From: Actinopolyspora biskrensis
GTDB lineage: Bacteria > Actinomycetota > Actinomycetes > Mycobacteriales > Pseudonocardiaceae
Length of the DNA: 64,000 nt
Assembly: GCF_013408175.1 (NCBI RefSeq)
Contig: NZ_JACBYW010000010.1
Span: 1 to 64,000 of the forward strand
Reading direction: 5' to 3'
The notes below the pieces were generated by a model. The model saw only the letters and a list, made by a program, of their open reading frames with translations. It searched no databases and was not told the DNA's origin. Within the stretch, counting starts at the first letter, position 1. Each line of letters begins with the position of its first letter. The translations under genes and the position numbers were made by a program. This document shows positions 16,297 through 23,787 of this stretch, one piece after another.

Positions 16297-16402
16297 TCAC
16301 TGCTGTGACAGGGCGAGAGCTCCGCCGAGCCCGATGAGGGTGGTGCCGCTGGCGGCGTGCTGGCGTCGTTGCCAGCGCGGGTTGTTGGCGAGCCAGGTGC
16401 CG
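16297..16402. repeat. Right 106-bp direct repeat (3' end of the lysE-type gene)
   Basis: Identical to 14164-14269. It encodes (minus strand) the last 34 codons and the stop of the lysE-type gene, including GTWLANNPRWQRRQH and GTTLIGLGGALALSQQ. Confidence 0.95.
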
Positions 16403-16925
16403 AGTGAGCCGGCGAAGACGGCCACGAGCAGGTCGGCGGTGGAGGCGAGCACGACGAAGGCCAGCCCGAGGGCGAGGAAGGCGATGCTCTGCGAGCCCCG
16501 TTCGGGGTGCACGAACTGCGGTATGAACGCCAGGAAGAACATCGCCGTCTTCGGGTTGAGCACTTCGGTGACCAGGCCCTGGGTCACCGCGGAGCCGCGC
16601 TGTTCCAGGGACGTCGTCCGCTGCTCCGCGGGTGCGCCGCGCAGTTCCCACAGGGTGCGTGCGCCCAGGTAGACCAGGTAGGCGGCGCCGAGGAACTTGA
16701 CCACGGTGAACGCCAGAGCCGAGGTGGCCAGCAGCGCCGACAGCCCGGCCGTGGCGGCGAGCACGTGCACCGCTGCTCCGAGGAAGGTGCCATGGCCGAG
16801 CGGACCCCTTCGGCCCGGCCGCCGTGCAGGCTGCGGGCGAGCACGTACAGGATCCCGGGGCCGGGGGCGACGGCTATCAGCGTCGCGGCCCCCAGGAAGA
16901 TCCACCATTCGGAGAGGTCCGGCAT
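16297..16925 (-). pseudogene. LysE/RhtB-type amino acid exporter gene with a one-base frameshift
   Basis: The N-terminus MPDLSEWWIFLGAATLIAV, then APGPGILYVLARSLHGGRAEGVRSAM, is read from the ATG at 16925. The body GTFLGAAVHVLAATAG...LNPKTAMFFLAFIPQF...LALSQQ lies in another frame. The switch falls at 16790-16791, where ATGGC should be ATGGGC. Restoring one G gives a normal 209-residue LysE/RhtB exporter with six helices. Either the gene is dead or this is a sequencing error. The 3' end is the source of the 106-bp repeat, so the cassette insertion and the frameshift affect the same gene, although the insertion alone would have left it intact. Confidence 0.8.
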
Positions 16926-17154
16926 GGGGGCGAGGCTACAAGAACGTGGTCGGTGCGTGTTCCGACGACCTCCGGTCGTACCGGTGTTCGGGACACCGGG
17001 AGGCGCACCGTGCGGAGATCGCTCCGCACCTCGCGGAGGTCCACCTGGCCGAACCGGTCGGGTGGGAGGTCTGGAGAGTCTCCGCGGTTCGACGTTTCGG
17101 TGTGGCGCGGGGGCGCGCTCGGGAGCCGAGCGTGGAGGTGGCGCGGGGCCGGCC

Positions 17155-17454
17155 TCAGTCGGTGTCGGTGTCCTCGACGAAGAACAGGCGCCGTTCCAGG
17201 GCCGAGCCCCGCACTTCGAGCGCCCGCGCGTATTCGGGCGAGTCGTACCACTCCCGGGCGCGCCGCATGCTCGGGAACTCGACGACAACGACGCGCTGCT
17301 CCACCGGCCAGCTGCCCTCGACCACGTCCGGCGACGCGCCGCGGACCACGTAGCGCCCGCCGTACTGCTCGATCGAGTTCCGGGCCAACTCGCGGTACCG
17401 CTCGGCGAGTTGTTCGTCGAGTATCTCCACCTCGGATATCACGTACGCGGTCAT
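17155..17454 (-). CDS. DUF1330 domain protein
   Basis: 99 residues with a dimeric alpha/beta-barrel (ferredoxin-like) fold. The DUF1330 pattern is clear: MTAYVISEVEILDEQLAERYRE, then ARNSIEQYGGRYVVRG and VVVEFPSMRRAREWYDSPEYARAL. The family resembles small stress or monooxygenase-like proteins, and the function is unproven. The ATG at 17454 is chosen because the beta1 strand begins there; the longer frame to 17802 has no conserved content. It is divergent from the GNAT gene at 17588, with 133 bp between them for both promoters. Confidence 0.85.
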   Translation of the reverse strand: MTAYVISEVEILDEQLAERYRELARNSIEQYGGRYVVRGASPDVVEGSWPVEQRVVVVEFPSMRRAREWYDSPEYARALEVRGSALERRLFFVEDTDTD

Positions 17455-17587
17455 CACCCGCCAGTCTGCCGCGGACGGCGAAGCACGTGTGGCCGTTCGT
17501 CTCGATTCCGGGCACCCACCGACGAATCGAGTCATGTTGGCACGTTCGGCGGATGAGACGGCGCGGAGCAGGCCGTAATTTTCGGGC

Positions 17588-18148
17588 ATGTCGACGTTGT
17601 CCTTTCCCCGGCCGCCGCTGGCCGACGAGGTCGTCGCTTTGCGCCCGTGGCGGCGCGCGGACATTCCGCAGAAGTTCGCGGGGTTCTCCGATCCGCTGTG
17701 CCAGCGCTTCTCGTGGCCGTCGGCCGAGCGGTTCACCGAGGCCCACGTTCGACGGAATCTCGAGGACGAGGAACGGGAGCGGCTCAACGGGGAGGCGCTC
17801 AACTTCGCCGTGGTGGACGTGGCCGCGCGGGAGCACGTGCTGGGCGGTGCCCAGCTCTACGATGTGGACGGTGCGCGGTCGTGCGCGGCGGTCGGCTACT
17901 GGCTCGCCCCGCACGCGCGGGGACGCGGCATCGCCACGCGCACGGTGCGACTGCTGGCCCGGTGGGGTTTCGAGCGACTCGCGCTCGCCCGCCTGGAACT
18001 CACCTGCGGGCCGGACAACACGGCCTCCCAACGGGTTGCCGAGCGGTGCGGGTTCACCAGGGAGGGAATGCTGCGTTCGCACCTGCCGTTTCAGGGCGTG
18101 CGGCGCGACACCGTGATGTACGGCCTGCTGCCCGGGGAGTTGGACTGA
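17588..18148 (+). CDS. GNAT acetyltransferase, RimJ/RimL-like
   Basis: 186 residues forming one GNAT domain. The N-terminus LRPWRRADIPQKFAGFSDP is typical of the RimJ/RimL branch. The acetyl-CoA loop is PHARGRGIATRTVRLLARWGF (about residues 108-128), followed by LELTCGPDNTASQRVAERCGFTREGMLR. Members acetylate ribosomal protein N-termini or small molecules such as antibiotics; the acceptor is unknown. The ATG at 17588 gives the standard length. No operon partner: the next gene is more than 700 bp away. Confidence 0.85.
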   Translation: MSTLSFPRPPLADEVVALRPWRRADIPQKFAGFSDPLCQRFSWPSAERFTEAHVRRNLEDEERERLNGEALNFAVVDVAAREHVLGGAQLYDVDGARSCAAVGYWLAPHARGRGIATRTVRLLARWGFERLALARLELTCGPDNTASQRVAERCGFTREGMLRSHLPFQGVRRDTVMYGLLPGELD

Positions 18149-18895
18149 GCCCGGCTGCTCCGGGGCTCACCAGGAGGTGCTCCGGAGCTCGGACGGCGGC
18201 TACTTTCCGGCGGTTGCGGACACGTCAGGAATCGCAGAAGTTCGATTCCTTCCCGGGGTTGACGAGGCTCGCCAACTGATCCTGGGGTGATGAGCCGCGG
18301 CCTCGGCGCCGAAGCTGGTTTCCCGCAGGTGGGGCGGGATCAGCGGTCAACACCCACGAGGGCCGCGGGGTCCCTCCGGTCCGCTCTCGCCCGGGTCGAC
18401 ACCAGTCTCGTGAAGACGCCTGCAGTGTGCCGCGGCTCCGCGCAGGACGGACGGACGAGCACGTTCACGTTCGTCGAACCTCTTTCGGGCGGAAAGTTCG
18501 GCCGCTGGTTCACCCGCGCCGGCGCGGGTGATCACGTGGACTCCTCTCACGTGCTTGCCGCGGCGGCCGCGTGCCGGACGGTGTTTCCGGACCCGGTGGA
18601 CGGCGGGTGCGGCCTGCGGCTGAGGAGGACGGCAAGGGGAGAACGAGATCTTACCATTCCCGCAGGAACAAAAAGCGTTCCATTAAAGAGATTTCATATA
18701 GAATTCATTTTACTGTCACGAAAATTTTTGAATATCACGCGATCGAGTGTGTTCGATCATTTTTCTTTGTTGGTTCGCGATGTCGCCGATAGTGTGGTGG
18801 CGCCCTGGTGAGTGCAGTAATTCTCACTTGTTCCCCCGTGCTCGTCAATGCCGTCGAGCTTCCTTTTCGTGTCGATTTTGTTGGGAACGGCCAGC
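18149..18895. other. Gene-free region with an AT-rich patch
   Basis: No convincing gene. A frame of 174 codons (18287-18811) has no recognisable domain and runs through the AT-rich part. From about 18640 to 18785 the sequence is strikingly AT-rich for this genome (AAAAAGCG, TTCATATAGAATTCATTTTACTG, GAAAATTTTTGAATAT given here as pieces). Within it is a 6-6-6 inverted repeat GATCGA-N6-TCGATC (18741-18758), a possible operator for the DUF1275 gene. It may be foreign or regulatory DNA. Confidence 0.5.
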
Positions 18896-19642
18896 ATGAG
18901 TACTTCGGCAGCAGGTGCGGACACCGACGCGTCACCGTCCCGGGAGCTGTCCCCCGACAGCGGACTCCCGACGGTTCTCATGGGGTTGACCGTGCTGAGC
19001 GGCATCATCGACGCGGTCAGCTACCTCGGACTCGGACGTCTGTTCCTGGGCAAGATGACCGGCAACGTGGTCGTGCTCGGGCTCTCCACCGCTCAGGTTC
19101 CCGGGTTCTCGGTGACCGTTCCCGTAGCGGCGCTGACGGCTTTCCTGCTGGGAGCTGTGCTGGGCGGGCGGTTGCGAACCGCTCTCGGGCACGCCAGGTT
19201 CCGCTGGGTGAGCTCGGCGTTGACGATCGAGGCGGTCCTGCTGGTCGCCGCTGCAGGAACCGCCGCCGTGACCGGCGCCGACGGTCCCGAACCGACCGAC
19301 CTGGAGATTCTCGTCCTGGTCGTGCTGATGGCCCTGGCCATGGGGCTGCGCAACGCCACCGTGCGCAAGCTCGCGGTCCCGGACCTGACCACGACGCTCA
19401 TCACGCTCACCCTGGCCGACATAGCGGCGGACTGCTTCCTGGCGGGGCGGCGCAATTCACGCCTGAACCGTAGGTTCGGAGCCGTGGTGTCCATCTTCGG
19501 CGGCGCGCTGCTCGGCGGGTACCTCGTGCTCAGGTACGGGCTGCTGCCGCCGTTGGTGGTTGCCGCTGCGCTGGCCACGGCACTGGCCGTCGGTTATCCG
19601 CTGCTGTGGCTGTGGTTCGCCCGCAGGCGCGGTCGTCGCTGA
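18896..19642 (+). CDS. DUF1275 (YoaK-like) membrane protein
   Basis: About 248 residues with six to seven helices. DUF1275 features: VLSGIIDAVSYLGLGRLFLGKMTGNVVVLG near residues 30-60 and MALAMGLRNATVRKLAVPDLTTTLITLTLADIA near 145-175. The family is thought to be a transporter-like membrane group without an assigned substrate. The ATG at 18896 has GGGAACGG upstream; an alternative ATG at 18848 would add 16 hydrophobic residues. An AT-rich upstream patch with an inverted repeat may carry its promoter and operator. No genes overlap it, so it is probably monocistronic. Confidence 0.82.
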   Translation: MSTSAAGADTDASPSRELSPDSGLPTVLMGLTVLSGIIDAVSYLGLGRLFLGKMTGNVVVLGLSTAQVPGFSVTVPVAALTAFLLGAVLGGRLRTALGHARFRWVSSALTIEAVLLVAAAGTAAVTGADGPEPTDLEILVLVVLMALAMGLRNATVRKLAVPDLTTTLITLTLADIAADCFLAGRRNSRLNRRFGAVVSIFGGALLGGYLVLRYGLLPPLVVAAALATALAVGYPLLWLWFARRRGRR

Positions 19643-19923
19643 ATCGGCCGGGCCGCGGCGAGCGGTGTCTCACGTGGCGACGGTGGGGAACTCGTCGAGC
19701 CGATGGCGTGTGTTCGTCCAGCTCGTGACGCGGAAGGCGGTCCGTGCCCCACCGACCGCGGTTGACCGTCCTCAACGGTCCGAGGTCGACCGGTGGTGGG
19801 GTGCTGATCGCGTGGACATGCCCCGAGGTCGTTACATCCGTGGCGAGAGCCCGCGAGGGATTCCACCAAACGAGCCCCTGTGCCGGGGGGAACAGAAAAC
19901 ATCGATGAGATGCTGGTTGATCG

Positions 19924-20478
19924 ATGACCACGCACGCGCTCGGGCTGATCGGTTCCGCCACCGATGGTCTGGAGAACATCCGCACTTCCCTGATTGAGCC
20001 AGCGATCGCGCGTGGTTGGCGGGTCGCGGTGACGCTGACTCCGACGGCGGGAACGTGGTTGGAGGACACCGGGGAGCTGGCTCGGATCGAGGACGCTACG
20101 GGCCTGCCGTGCCGGGTGGCTCCGCGGATGCCGCGCGAGACGAGTCCGCACCCTCCGATCGACTGCTTCCTCGTCTGCCCCGCGAGTGCGAACACGGTCG
20201 CCAAGCTCGCGCTCGGCCTTGCCGACAACCAGGCGTTGACGACGGTCTGCGAAGCGATCGGTACTCAAGGGGTGCCGATCGTGGTGTTCCCGAGGATCAA
20301 CGCCGCGCACGCCCGGCAACCCGCTTGGGACGCCCACATCTCCGCTCTGGAGCGTGCGGGCGTGCACCTGCTGACCGGGGACGAGTACTGGCCGCTGCAC
20401 GAACCGCGCGGCGCACCTGCCGGCAAGGACCTTCCCTGGACGAGGATCCTCGACACGCTCGAGGAGGTGTCCGGCTGA
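19924..20478 (+). CDS. Flavoprotein of the HFCD (PPC decarboxylase-like) family
   Basis: 184 residues with a single Rossmann-like flavoprotein domain. Visible features include GLIGSATDGLENIRTSLIEPAIARGW at the N-terminus, a PASANTVAKLALGLADNQALTTVCEA segment (residues about 80-105, the flavin/PASAN-type motif) and VVFPRINAAHARQPAWDAHI, which fits the substrate-clamp region. Relatives include Dfp/CoaC and lantibiotic cysteine decarboxylases; free-standing actinobacterial forms are uncharacterised. The start at 19924 follows a poor ribosome site. The preceding 281 bp (19643-19923) contain no gene that I recognise. A terminator and tRNA-Gly on the opposite strand follow. Confidence 0.75.
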   Translation: MTTHALGLIGSATDGLENIRTSLIEPAIARGWRVAVTLTPTAGTWLEDTGELARIEDATGLPCRVAPRMPRETSPHPPIDCFLVCPASANTVAKLALGLADNQALTTVCEAIGTQGVPIVVFPRINAAHARQPAWDAHISALERAGVHLLTGDEYWPLHEPRGAPAGKDLPWTRILDTLEEVSG

Positions 20479-20507
20479 GGGCGTGGAGTCCACCCCGGCC
20501 TGGCACG

Positions 20508-20551
20508 AAAAAGGCCCAGGCGGAACCCTGCGGGGTCCTGACCTGGGCCTT
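20508..20551 (-). terminator. Terminator of the tRNA-Gly gene
   Basis: AAGGCCCAGG and CCTGGGCCTT form a perfect 10-bp stem with an internal GACCCCGCAGGGTTCC sub-hairpin. On the minus strand it is followed by TTTTTC. It lies 10 bases beyond the tRNA 3' end and could also end the flavoprotein transcript. Confidence 0.85.
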
Positions 20552-20561
20552 CATCGTCGGA

Positions 20562-20632
20562 GCGGGTGACGGGAATCGAACCCGCATTCTCAGCTTGGGA
20601 AGCTGATGTTCTTACCATTGAACTACACCCGC
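20562..20632 (-). tRNA. tRNA-Gly (anticodon CCC)
   Basis: A 71-base cloverleaf on the minus strand: acceptor GCGGGTG/CACCCGC, D arm GTTCAATGGTAAGAAC, anticodon stem TCAGC/GCTGA around loop TTCCCAA (anticodon CCC), and T arm containing GTTCGATTC. CCA is not encoded. It reads GGG glycine codons. A strong terminator follows. Confidence 0.95.
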
Positions 20633-20711
20633 ACTGCCTCAATGCGCTGATAACAACGCTAGCACGGCCACCATCGTCCGGTGTTCGCCCCCCGCCCGAT
20701 ACGCTGTGCGG

Positions 20712-21293
20712 GTGCTGCTCAGTGACCATGACCTGCGTAAAGAGCTCGATGACGGGCGCTTGGAACTCGATCCGTTCGACGACGCGCTGATACAACCATC
20801 GAGCGTCGACGTCCGGCTGGACCGTTTCTTCCGCGTCTTCGACAACTCCAAGTACACCCACATCGACCCCTCGCGGCAGCAGGACGACCTGACCTCGCTC
20901 GTCGAACACTCCGACGACGACGCGTTCGTGCTGCACCCCGGCGAGTTCGTCCTCGGCTCCACCTTCGAGACGGTGCGGCTGCCCGAGGACCTGGCGGGCA
21001 GGCTCGAGGGCAAGTCCTCCCTGGGACGGCTCGGTCTGTTGACCCATTCGACGGCCGGTTTCATCGACCCCGGGTTCGGTGGGCACATCACCCTCGAACT
21101 GTCCAACGTCGCGAATCTGCCCATCACCCTCTGGCCGGGCATGAAGATAGGGCAGCTGTGCCTGTTCCGCCTGTCCAGCCCGGCCGAGCACCCGTACGGC
21201 AGCAAAGCGGCCGGTTCACGATACCAGGGACAGCGCGGCCCCACCCCCTCACGCGCATATCTCAACTTCGTAAGGGTTGACACCAGTAGGTGA
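20712..21293 (+). CDS. dcd: dCTP deaminase (probably dUMP-forming)
   Basis: 193 residues, the usual length of Dcd. The N-terminus [16 protein letters not shown], the nucleotide-binding/catalytic block [29 protein letters not shown] (about residues 96-124) and the tail [13 protein letters not shown] are diagnostic. The catalytic Glu follows in HITLELSN. It deaminates dCTP; actinobacterial enzymes such as the mycobacterial one also hydrolyse dUTP to dUMP, supplying thymidylate synthesis. The GTG at 20712 is chosen because family members start at the LLSD segment; a GTG two codons earlier (20706) is possible. It is divergent from tRNA-Gly by 79 bp. Confidence 0.95.
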   Translation: MLLSDHDLRKELDDGRLELDPFDDALIQPSSVDVRLDRFFRVFDNSKYTHIDPSRQQDDLTSLVEHSDDDAFVLHPGEFVLGSTFETVRLPEDLAGRLEGKSSLGRLGLLTHSTAGFIDPGFGGHITLELSNVANLPITLWPGMKIGQLCLFRLSSPAEHPYGSKAAGSRYQGQRGPTPSRAYLNFVRVDTSR

Positions 21294-21501
21294 ACACGAT
21301 CGAGACCGAGTCGTTAGTCGTTCAGATGCAGCTCGCGTCGATTCAGCAACGTATGGTGTCTGAATGCGTCACAGTGGTCAGCATCACACTGAATCGTGGA
21401 AGTCAAGCGGGATGGATGTGACTTACGTTGTCGCGTAACCCGTCGTTAACGAGCGGTGTGCGAAATGGCACACCGGCGAACGGGGGCACAGGAGAACTTC
21501 G

Positions 21502-22905
21502 ATGTCGGTAGATCAGACGAGAGGTCGTTCCACCGATCACCTGGCACACGTGGTGATGATCGCCGGGGCGGCTGCCCTGGGTGGCTTTCTGTTCGGTTAT
21601 GACACTTCGGTCATCAACGGTGCGGTGCAGGCCATCCAGGACAACTTCGCCGTCGGCGCGGCGCTTACCGGCGTCACCGTCGCCGCGGCTCTGCTGGGTT
21701 CGGCTGTGGGAGCGGCCATAGCAGGTGGCATAGCGGACAGACTCGGCCGCACTCGGGTCATGCAGGTGGCGGCCGCGCTGTTCATCATCAGCGCCATCGG
21801 TTCGGCGCTGCCGTTCACCATTTGGGATCTGGCCATGTGGCGAATAGTCGGCGGCGTCGCCGTCGGTATCGCCTCCATGATCGGTCCGGCCTACATCGCC
21901 GAGGTGGCCCCGGCCGAGTACCGCGGACGACTCGGTTCGTTGCAGCAGCTCGCGATCGTGCTGGGAATCGCGGTTTCCCAGCTGGTCAACTACGCCCTCG
22001 CCTCCGCGGCGGGAGGCAGTGCCTCGGCCCAGCTGGGCCCGTTGGACACCTGGCAGTGGATGCTGGCGGTTGAGGCCGTCCCCGCGTTGATCTACCTGAT
22101 CCTCGCCACGATCATCCCCGAATCCCCGCGCTACCTCGTCTCCGCGGGCAAGACCGAACTCGCCCGCAAGGTGCTGCGCCGCATCGAGTCGGCCGACGCG
22201 GACGAGAAGATCAAGGAGATCCGGGACGCCCTCGGCGGCGAGCAGAAACCGAGGCTCAGCGACCTGCGCGGAAGGTTCGGTCTGCTCCCCATCGTGTGGG
22301 TCGGCATGGCCATCGCCGCGCTGCAGCAGTTCGTCGGCATCAACGTCATCTTCTACTACTCCTCCTCGCTGTGGCAGTCCGTCGGCGTGGAGGAGAGCAA
22401 CTCGCTGCTGCTGAGCCTGTTCACCTCCATCGTCAACATCGTCGGCACGATCGTCGCGATCATGCTGGTCGACAAGATCGGCCGCAAGCCGCTGCTCGTG
22501 ATGGGCTCGACCGGTATGACGATCGCGCTGGCGATCACCGGGTGGGCGTTCAGCTACGCCGAGGTCAGCGGCGACCAGGCCAACCTGCCGTTCGCCTGGG
22601 GCGTGGTGGCGCTGCTCTCCGCCAGTACCTTCGTGTTCTGCTTCGCCGCTTCCTGGGGTGTCGTGATGTGGGTGCTGCTCGGCGAGATGTTCCCGCCCCG
22701 CATCCGTGCCGCGGCGCTCGCCATCGGCACCGCCACGAACTGGGTGGCGAACTGGTTGGTCACCGTGACGTTCCCGAGCATGAACGCCTGGAACCTCCCG
22801 GCGACCTACTTCATCTACGCGGCGTTCGCGTTGATCTCGCTGTTCTTCGTGGTGCGCTACCTCAAGGAGACCAAGGGGCGCTCGCTGGAGGAGATGGGCA
22901 GCTGA
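21502..22905 (+). CDS. MFS sugar porter (glucose/xylose:proton symporter type)
   Basis: 467 residues, 12 helices. Sugar-porter signatures: GGFLFGYDTSVINGAV (about 28-43), the DRLGRTR loop (about 77), PESPRYLVSAGK (about 205), QQFVGINVIFYYS in helix 7 (sugar binding), DKIGRKPLL (about 330) and a C-terminal KETKGRSLEEM. It resembles the actinobacterial GlcP group and probably imports glucose or a similar hexose with a proton. The ATG at 21502 follows GGAGAA at 21491-21496. It stands alone. The 208 bp upstream show no gene, and two hairpins follow it. Confidence 0.88.
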   Translation: MSVDQTRGRSTDHLAHVVMIAGAAALGGFLFGYDTSVINGAVQAIQDNFAVGAALTGVTVAAALLGSAVGAAIAGGIADRLGRTRVMQVAAALFIISAIGSALPFTIWDLAMWRIVGGVAVGIASMIGPAYIAEVAPAEYRGRLGSLQQLAIVLGIAVSQLVNYALASAAGGSASAQLGPLDTWQWMLAVEAVPALIYLILATIIPESPRYLVSAGKTELARKVLRRIESADADEKIKEIRDALGGEQKPRLSDLRGRFGLLPIVWVGMAIAALQQFVGINVIFYYSSSLWQSVGVEESNSLLLSLFTSIVNIVGTIVAIMLVDKIGRKPLLVMGSTGMTIALAITGWAFSYAEVSGDQANLPFAWGVVALLSASTFVFCFAASWGVVMWVLLGEMFPPRIRAAALAIGTATNWVANWLVTVTFPSMNAWNLPATYFIYAAFALISLFFVVRYLKETKGRSLEEMGS

Positions 22906-22943
22906 TCGGAGCCGTCCGCTCGTTCTCGCCGGAGTGCTCGGCC

Positions 22944-22980
22944 GGCGGAACCTCCCGCCGGCTTCACCGCGGGAGGCGCG
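22944..22980 (+). repeat. Hairpin copy of the dispersed GGAACCTCCCGC repeat
   Basis: CGGAACCTCCCGC at about 22946-22958 pairs with GCGGGAGG at 22969-22976. This is the core of the dispersed repeat family seen at 29.1, 35.2, 38.2 and 46.2 kb. It sits 40 bases after the sugar-porter stop and may act as a terminator. Confidence 0.5.
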
Positions 22981-23045
22981 ATGCCGAGCGGGTACGAGGT
23001 CCGGGCCGAGCCGGGGCCTCGTTACCCGCGGCAGCGCACATCGGG

Positions 23046-23072
23046 AGGGGCGTCGCCCGCCGCGACGCCCCT
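23046..23072. terminator. Terminator-like hairpin
   Basis: An 11-bp stem (AGGGGCGTCGC and GCGACGCCCCT) with a 5-base loop, between the sugar-porter gene and the convergent hypothetical gene ending at 23107. Confidence 0.65.
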
Positions 23073-23106
23073 CGCTTCGCCGGGGCGGACGGATCCGTGA
23101 GTCGGT

Positions 23107-23507
23107 TCAGTCTCGCGTGTTCATCCGTCCGTACTTCTCGAAGGCGACGTAGTCGGTCAGCTCGTCCCGGCCCAGGTTGACCCGCTCGAACGAGCGCAGC
23201 ACCCGCATCCCGCGGCGGTCCTCGAGCAGCCCGGCCGGGTCGAAAGGGAGCGGGAACGGCTCCTGTGCTTCGAATGTCGAGTCCGCCGGGGCTTTGTGCA
23301 CGTCGTAAGCGCCGTCGTCACCGAGCCGCAGCAGTACGACCCCGGCGTGGCCCCTGGTGCGGGAGACCTCCACGCGCATGAAGCACTCGGTGCCCGTCTC
23401 GGCGCACGTGGCGGGTTCGTCGATCCGGTCGGCGAGATCGGGGTCCAGACACAGTGCAGCTCGACGAGTGGGTCGAACGCTCCGGTGTCGTAGGCAGGTG
23501 CGGCCAC
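23107..23507 (-). pseudogene. Hypothetical gene, apparently frameshifted
   Basis: From a GTG at 23507 with GAAGGGGG in front, one frame reads VAAPAYDTGAFDPLVELHCV. A second frame then continues LDPDLADRIDEPATCAETGT, then ECFMRVEVSRTRGHAGVVLLRLGDDGAYDVHK and ends NLGRDELTDYVAFEKYGRMNTRD at 23107. The switch near 23446-23450 is consistent with one lost base (TGTGTCTGG). The restored protein would be about 133 residues; I do not recognise the family. An unbroken frame does exist from 23685 to 23107, but its first half is arginine-rich noise. A real start at MSTAVAEG in that frame is the alternative. Confidence 0.5.
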
Positions 23508-23787
23508 AGGTACCCCCTTCGGCCACCGCGGTGCTCATGCCCGAGACCGCCGCGAGCGATCGGCCGCGTGGGCCACCGCGCCGATCTCTCACCCCACCGG
23601 GGAGCAGCGTGATTCGGTCACCGGCCGCGCTCCGGCTGCCCGCCTCTCCGGCCGGGGTCGTTTCGCGGACACCGCTCCCGAGCACGAAACGGGGCCGGAC
23701 TCCCGAGTGGGAATCCGGCCCCGTTCGTCGAACCGTCGCCGCTTTCCGAACGGGCGGCGCGGGACCGCAGCCGCTCGGCGCCAGCGG

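Larger units (their letters stand above)
14164..16402. mobile_element. Putative integrated cassette: SOS box, dprA-like gene, phosphoribosyltransferase gene, flanked by 106-bp direct repeats
   Basis: Two exact 106-bp direct repeats 2133 bp apart bracket two overlapping genes whose base composition is visibly less GC-rich than the flanks. The left repeat is only the 3' tail of the lysE-type gene, while the right one belongs to the rest of that gene. This is the arrangement left when a DNA segment enters at a gene's 3' end and restores it. No integrase or transposase is present in the segment, so acquisition by homologous recombination or a trans-acting recombinase is inferred. Recombination between the repeats would release a 2.1-kb circle. 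Confidence 0.6.

Noticed and set aside
18287-18811. 174-codon plus-strand frame
   Set aside because: It has no domain or ribosome site and runs into the AT-rich patch, where codon use is unlike any neighbour.
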